NCBI GenBank assembly: GCA_039930045.1
Contig: JBDSQB010000010.1
Location: 204,175 to 268,174 of the forward strand
DNA from: Chthoniobacterales bacterium
GTDB taxonomy: Bacteria > Verrucomicrobiota > Verrucomicrobiia > Chthoniobacterales > DASVRZ01
DNA length: 64,000 bases
Direction: 5' to 3'
Shown here: positions 61,232 to 64,000 of the stretch, piece after piece
Position numbering within the stretch: position 1 is the stretch's first letter
Layout: every line of letters begins with the position of its first letter
Translations under genes and position numbers: made by a program
Notes under the pieces: model-generated
Databases searched by the model: none
Seen by the model: only the letters and a program-made list of their open reading frames with translations
What the model was told of the DNA's origin: nothing

Positions 61232-61957
61232 ATGACCCCCAAGCTGCTCGGTGCATGTTTTCTTTTGGCCACCACCTTTAGCGTTTGCGCTGCCGGCCCC
61301 GATCTGGATCACGACGGCATCCCGAATCGCTTCGATCGCGACGTGGACAACGACGGCATCCCGAATCGTCTCGACCCGAATATCGACGGAGGTTTCTGCC
61401 GCAAAGGCCCATTGAGAGGCCACTACATCGGTGATCATCTGAAAAATAATTCCCGTCACGAGCACGACATGGACGGCGATGGCATTGTCAATTCCCGCGA
61501 CCGCGACATGGATGGCGATGGCATTCGCAATGAGGATGACTCAGACGCCAATGACGATGGAGTGGATGACTCGCTGGAGAGCGGTGATTTAACAAAAAGC
61601 GGCGTAGGCACACTTACCTTAAGCGGAAATAACACTTACACAGGTGGAACGACCGTCAGCGCAGGAACGCTGACGCTGGCTGGATCGGGCTCCAGCTCAG
61701 GAGTCATCAATACTAACAGTTCAGTTACGGTTGGCAGCGTGACCACGTTGCTGTTGCCTCACGGCACCATCACGATCACCACCCCCATCACCTTCGAGAT
61801 CACGACGGCGATAATTGCCAACGGCACCACCATTTCCATCCCTGAAGATTGGACTGCCCATGGCGGTGTCCTCGTTTACCAAGGCACCAGCTACACGACC
61901 AATGCCGACATCATCGCCGCGGGACTTCCGGTGACGTTTCGGCCTGCGACCAATTAG
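61232..61957 (+). CDS. Secreted protein with calcium-binding TSP3 repeats and one autotransporter-type strand repeat
   Basis: A 241-residue exported protein. Signal peptide 1-20. Residues 22-115 contain Asp-rich repeats (DHDGIPNRFD, DNDGIPNRLD, DGDGIVNSRD, DGDGIRNEDD, NDDGVDD) as in thrombospondin type 3 calcium sites. Residues 120-160 (GTLTLSGNNTYTGGTTVSAG) are an autotransporter-associated beta-strand repeat. No beta-barrel or PEP-CTERM end follows, so how it is attached is unclear. The ATG at 61232 opens the signal peptide. Confidence 0.7.
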   Translation: MTPKLLGACFLLATTFSVCAAGPDLDHDGIPNRFDRDVDNDGIPNRLDPNIDGGFCRKGPLRGHYIGDHLKNNSRHEHDMDGDGIVNSRDRDMDGDGIRNEDDSDANDDGVDDSLESGDLTKSGVGTLTLSGNNTYTGGTTVSAGTLTLAGSGSSSGVINTNSSVTVGSVTTLLLPHGTITITTPITFEITTAIIANGTTISIPEDWTAHGGVLVYQGTSYTTNADIIAAGLPVTFRPATN

Positions 61958-62063
61958 TTTACCTGCCCATCCCAGGGCCAGATTTGCACGGCCAGACGCA
62001 TTGGGATAAACGAATAATCTTCGGGATCCAGTAGCGCTGACTTCCATTCGACTCTCCCCGAGT

Positions 62064-62810
62064 ATGTTGCGAAACTTCCAGAACCTCCACGGCTGCTCAC
62101 TGGCCGCCTCCGATGGCGAAATCGGCAAAGTGCAGGAAATCTACTTCGACGACCAGCATTGGAAGGTGCGTTACTTCGTTGTCACCACCGGCTCCTGGCT
62201 CACCGGTCGCGAAGTCCTCATCGCTCCGTCCGTCATCGAAGGCATCGACGAGACCCACCGCTCCCTCGCCGTCCACCTCAGCCAGGAGGAAGTCCGCCAT
62301 TCGCCCCCGGTCGAAGCCGACAAACCCGTCTCCCGCCAATACGAGGAGCAGATGTATAAATACTATGGATGGGACCCTTACTGGAGCATCGCCGACAGCG
62401 GTATTGGCTTCGGAATATCGCCCATGGGTGTGGGCGCAGCCGCCTACCCGGAAAACATCACGCCTCCACCGCCGATCACCACGCATTTGCGCAGTAGCGA
62501 CGAGCTCAAGGGCTATCGCATCCATGCCAACGACGGCGAACTGGGCAAAGTCGAGGACTTCATCATCGACGACAAAACCTGGCACATCCGTTACCTCGTC
62601 ATTCGCCCCGGCCACTGGCCCACGCAGCGTCACGTCTTGCTCGCGCCGGAGTGGATCGAAGGCGTCTCCTACGAGGGAGCCGAAGTCGTGGTGAACCTGC
62701 CTTCCTCCCGCATCGAGGACGCCCCGGAATTTAACCTGCCGATCACCCGCGAATACGAGGATCGCCTGCACGCCCACTACGAGCGCCCGGCCTACTGGCT
62801 CCGAAGGTAA
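62064..62810 (+). CDS. Double PRC-barrel domain protein
   Basis: A 248-residue protein with two PRC-barrel domains: residues 5-75 (SDGEIGKVQEIYFDDQHWKV) and about 143-213 (NDGELGKVEDFIIDDKTWHI). The two copies are clearly related. PRC-barrel proteins bind RNA or membrane complexes; stand-alone ones in soil bacteria are linked to stress. The linker between the domains is Gly/Pro-rich. Confidence 0.8.
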   Translation: MLRNFQNLHGCSLAASDGEIGKVQEIYFDDQHWKVRYFVVTTGSWLTGREVLIAPSVIEGIDETHRSLAVHLSQEEVRHSPPVEADKPVSRQYEEQMYKYYGWDPYWSIADSGIGFGISPMGVGAAAYPENITPPPPITTHLRSSDELKGYRIHANDGELGKVEDFIIDDKTWHIRYLVIRPGHWPTQRHVLLAPEWIEGVSYEGAEVVVNLPSSRIEDAPEFNLPITREYEDRLHAHYERPAYWLRR

Positions 62811-62945
62811 ATCCGGGAAAACTGTCGGGGCAGAAGACGGTATCCGAGCCTCGAACGACAGCTGGAACCTAAAAGTCTCTCCGACTTTCGGATTCATATC
62901 CCGCTTCTCACCGAAACCCGTCCCGGGTTAATCTGTCGGCCAGTC

Positions 62946-64000
62946 ATGCCAGACCCGCTCGAAACCCATCCGCCGCCCAGCTTCGGCGAGGCATTTCGCT
63001 TCTGGCTCAAGCTGGGTTTCATCAGCTTCGGCGGACCCACGGGTCAGATCGCCATCATGCACACCGAACTCGTCGAAAAACGGCGCTGGATCAGCGAGGC
63101 GCGATTCCTCCACGCGCTGAATTATTGCATGATCCTCCCCGGCCCCGAGGCGCAGCAACTCGCCATTTACATCGGCTGGCTGCTGCACCGGACTTGGGGT
63201 GGAATCGTGGCCGGCGCGCTCTTCGTGCTGCCCTCGGCCCTGCTGCTTTGGCTGCTCAGCGTCATTTATGTAATGCATGGCAGCGTCTGGTGGATCGCCG
63301 CCATTTTCCACGGACTCAAACCCGCCGTGCTCGCCATTGTCGCCGCCGCCGTTCTGCGCATCGGAAAAAAAGCGCTGAAAAACGAACTCATGTGGGCCAT
63401 CGCCCTTCTCGCTTTCGTCGCGATCCATTTCTTTCGCGTGCCGTTTCCGTTCCTAATGCTCGCCGCCGCCGTGATCGGACTCCTCGGCAGCCGCTGGCAA
63501 CGGGAGAAATTTCTCGTCGTTCCCGGACACGTCCAGCCAGACGCAATTCTGGATGAAAACCACACCCGGCCCTCACTCGCCCGCGCCCTGCGAGTGATCC
63601 TCGTCTGCGGACTCCTCTGGTGGGTGCCCGTTTTTCTGATTCGACTCTGGCTCGGCTCAGAGCACGCGCTGGCTCGCGAAGGAATCTTCTTTAGCCAGGC
63701 GGCGATGGTCACTTTCGGCGGCGCGTATGCCGTCCTGCCTTACGTCGCGCAGCAGGCGGTGGAGAATCATCAATGGCTCACCGCTCTTCAGATGCTCGAC
63801 GGTCTGGGTCTCGCCGAGACCACGCCGGGGCCCCTCATCATGGTCCTGCAATTCGTCGGCTTCGTCGGCGCATGGAATCAACCCGGCACCCTGCCGCCGC
63901 TTGTCGCTGCGACCTTCGGCGCGTTGATCACCACCTGGGCCACGTTTGCCCCCTGCTTCCTCTGGATCTTTCTCGGCGCGCCCTACATCGAGCAGCTCCG
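62946..64000 (+). CDS. chrA: Chromate transporter (ChrA family), 3' end cut by the window
   Basis: At least 351 residues, open to the window edge. FWLKLGFISFGGPTGQIAIM is the CHR-domain signature of the first half; VTFGGAYAVLPYVAQQAVEN begins the second half, so this is the long, two-domain type. PGPEAQQLAIYIGW is also typical. ChrA proteins export chromate by proton exchange. Many hydrophobic segments are present. The ATG at 62946 lies 135 bases after the PRC-barrel gene. Confidence 0.85.
   Translation, partial: MPDPLETHPPPSFGEAFRFWLKLGFISFGGPTGQIAIMHTELVEKRRWISEARFLHALNYCMILPGPEAQQLAIYIGWLLHRTWGGIVAGALFVLPSALLLWLLSVIYVMHGSVWWIAAIFHGLKPAVLAIVAAAVLRIGKKALKNELMWAIALLAFVAIHFFRVPFPFLMLAAAVIGLLGSRWQREKFLVVPGHVQPDAILDENHTRPSLARALRVILVCGLLWWVPVFLIRLWLGSEHALAREGIFFSQAAMVTFGGAYAVLPYVAQQAVENHQWLTALQMLDGLGLAETTPGPLIMVLQFVGFVGAWNQPGTLPPLVAATFGALITTWATFAPCFLWIFLGAPYIEQL

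Noticed and set aside
1..64000. tRNA or rRNA genes
   Set aside because: No cloverleaf with a GTTCRA-type arm and no conserved rRNA words were recognised by eye. A covariance-model search would be needed to exclude them.

Overview
The window looks like a chromosomal segment from a GC-rich Gram-negative bacterium, most probably a member of the Verrucomicrobiota (Chthoniobacterales or Spartobacteria-like). This is inferred from gene content: two proteins with C-terminal PEP-CTERM sorting signals, a small family protein often seen in verrucomicrobial genomes (2174-2890), a cluster of GspE/PilT-type ATPases, FolE2-type folate synthesis, and start codons that mostly lack a clear Shine-Dalgarno sequence. 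No rRNA or tRNA gene was recognised, so the taxonomy is not certain.

Layout. Bases 1-2060 are an accessory segment with a sigma-like HTH protein coupled to a D12-class adenine methylase and an intergenic region carrying five GCGATTC repeats. Bases 2947-8130 form a visibly AT-richer defence-type island: a three-gene operon (DUF3427-like protein, Cys-rich protein, Shedu-like nuclease), a membrane-anchored Mrr-type nuclease, a PLD-type nuclease, and two decayed copies of a Vsr-like endonuclease flanking a PEP-CTERM gene. From 8138 to 10413 are envelope genes on the minus strand (rhodanese, L,D-transpeptidase, amidase). From 10474 to 27775 is a mostly plus-strand housekeeping block: panE, a GH18-like/NodB/GT2 fusion next to a GH26-like lipoprotein, prmA, nuoBC without the rest of complex I, rlmI, an ABC-exporter-like membrane protein, gatC-gatA and a secreted nuclease.

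After a 42-bp tandem repeat array come an aminooxononanoate-synthase-like gene and a LOG-family gene on the minus strand. They are followed by a giant glycine-rich PEP-CTERM protein built from internal repeats of about 256 residues. The purine operon purS-purQ-purL-purF-purM leads into a SulP transporter, ffh and rpsP, with a terminator. On the minus strand lie cvpA, an unusual PilB/GspE ATPase with a signal peptide and membrane segments, and two PilT-type ATPases. An SNF2 helicase and an M48 protease follow, then a second 42-bp array related to the first.

A second small accessory locus (54260-56084) contains an HNH protein, an XRE regulator with a palindromic operator, a Cys-rich protein and a PD-(D/E)XK nuclease candidate. 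The last part is a folate/thymidylate group (folA, thyA and an oxidoreductase on minus; folE2 on plus), secreted or barrel proteins, and a chromate transporter cut by the window end.

The best candidates for undescribed biology are the three-gene Shedu-like operon, the 54-56 kb nuclease/regulator locus, the two related 42-bp arrays at convergent gene ends, the duplicated Vsr remnant that donated the start of a neighbouring gene, and the triplicated thyA tail.
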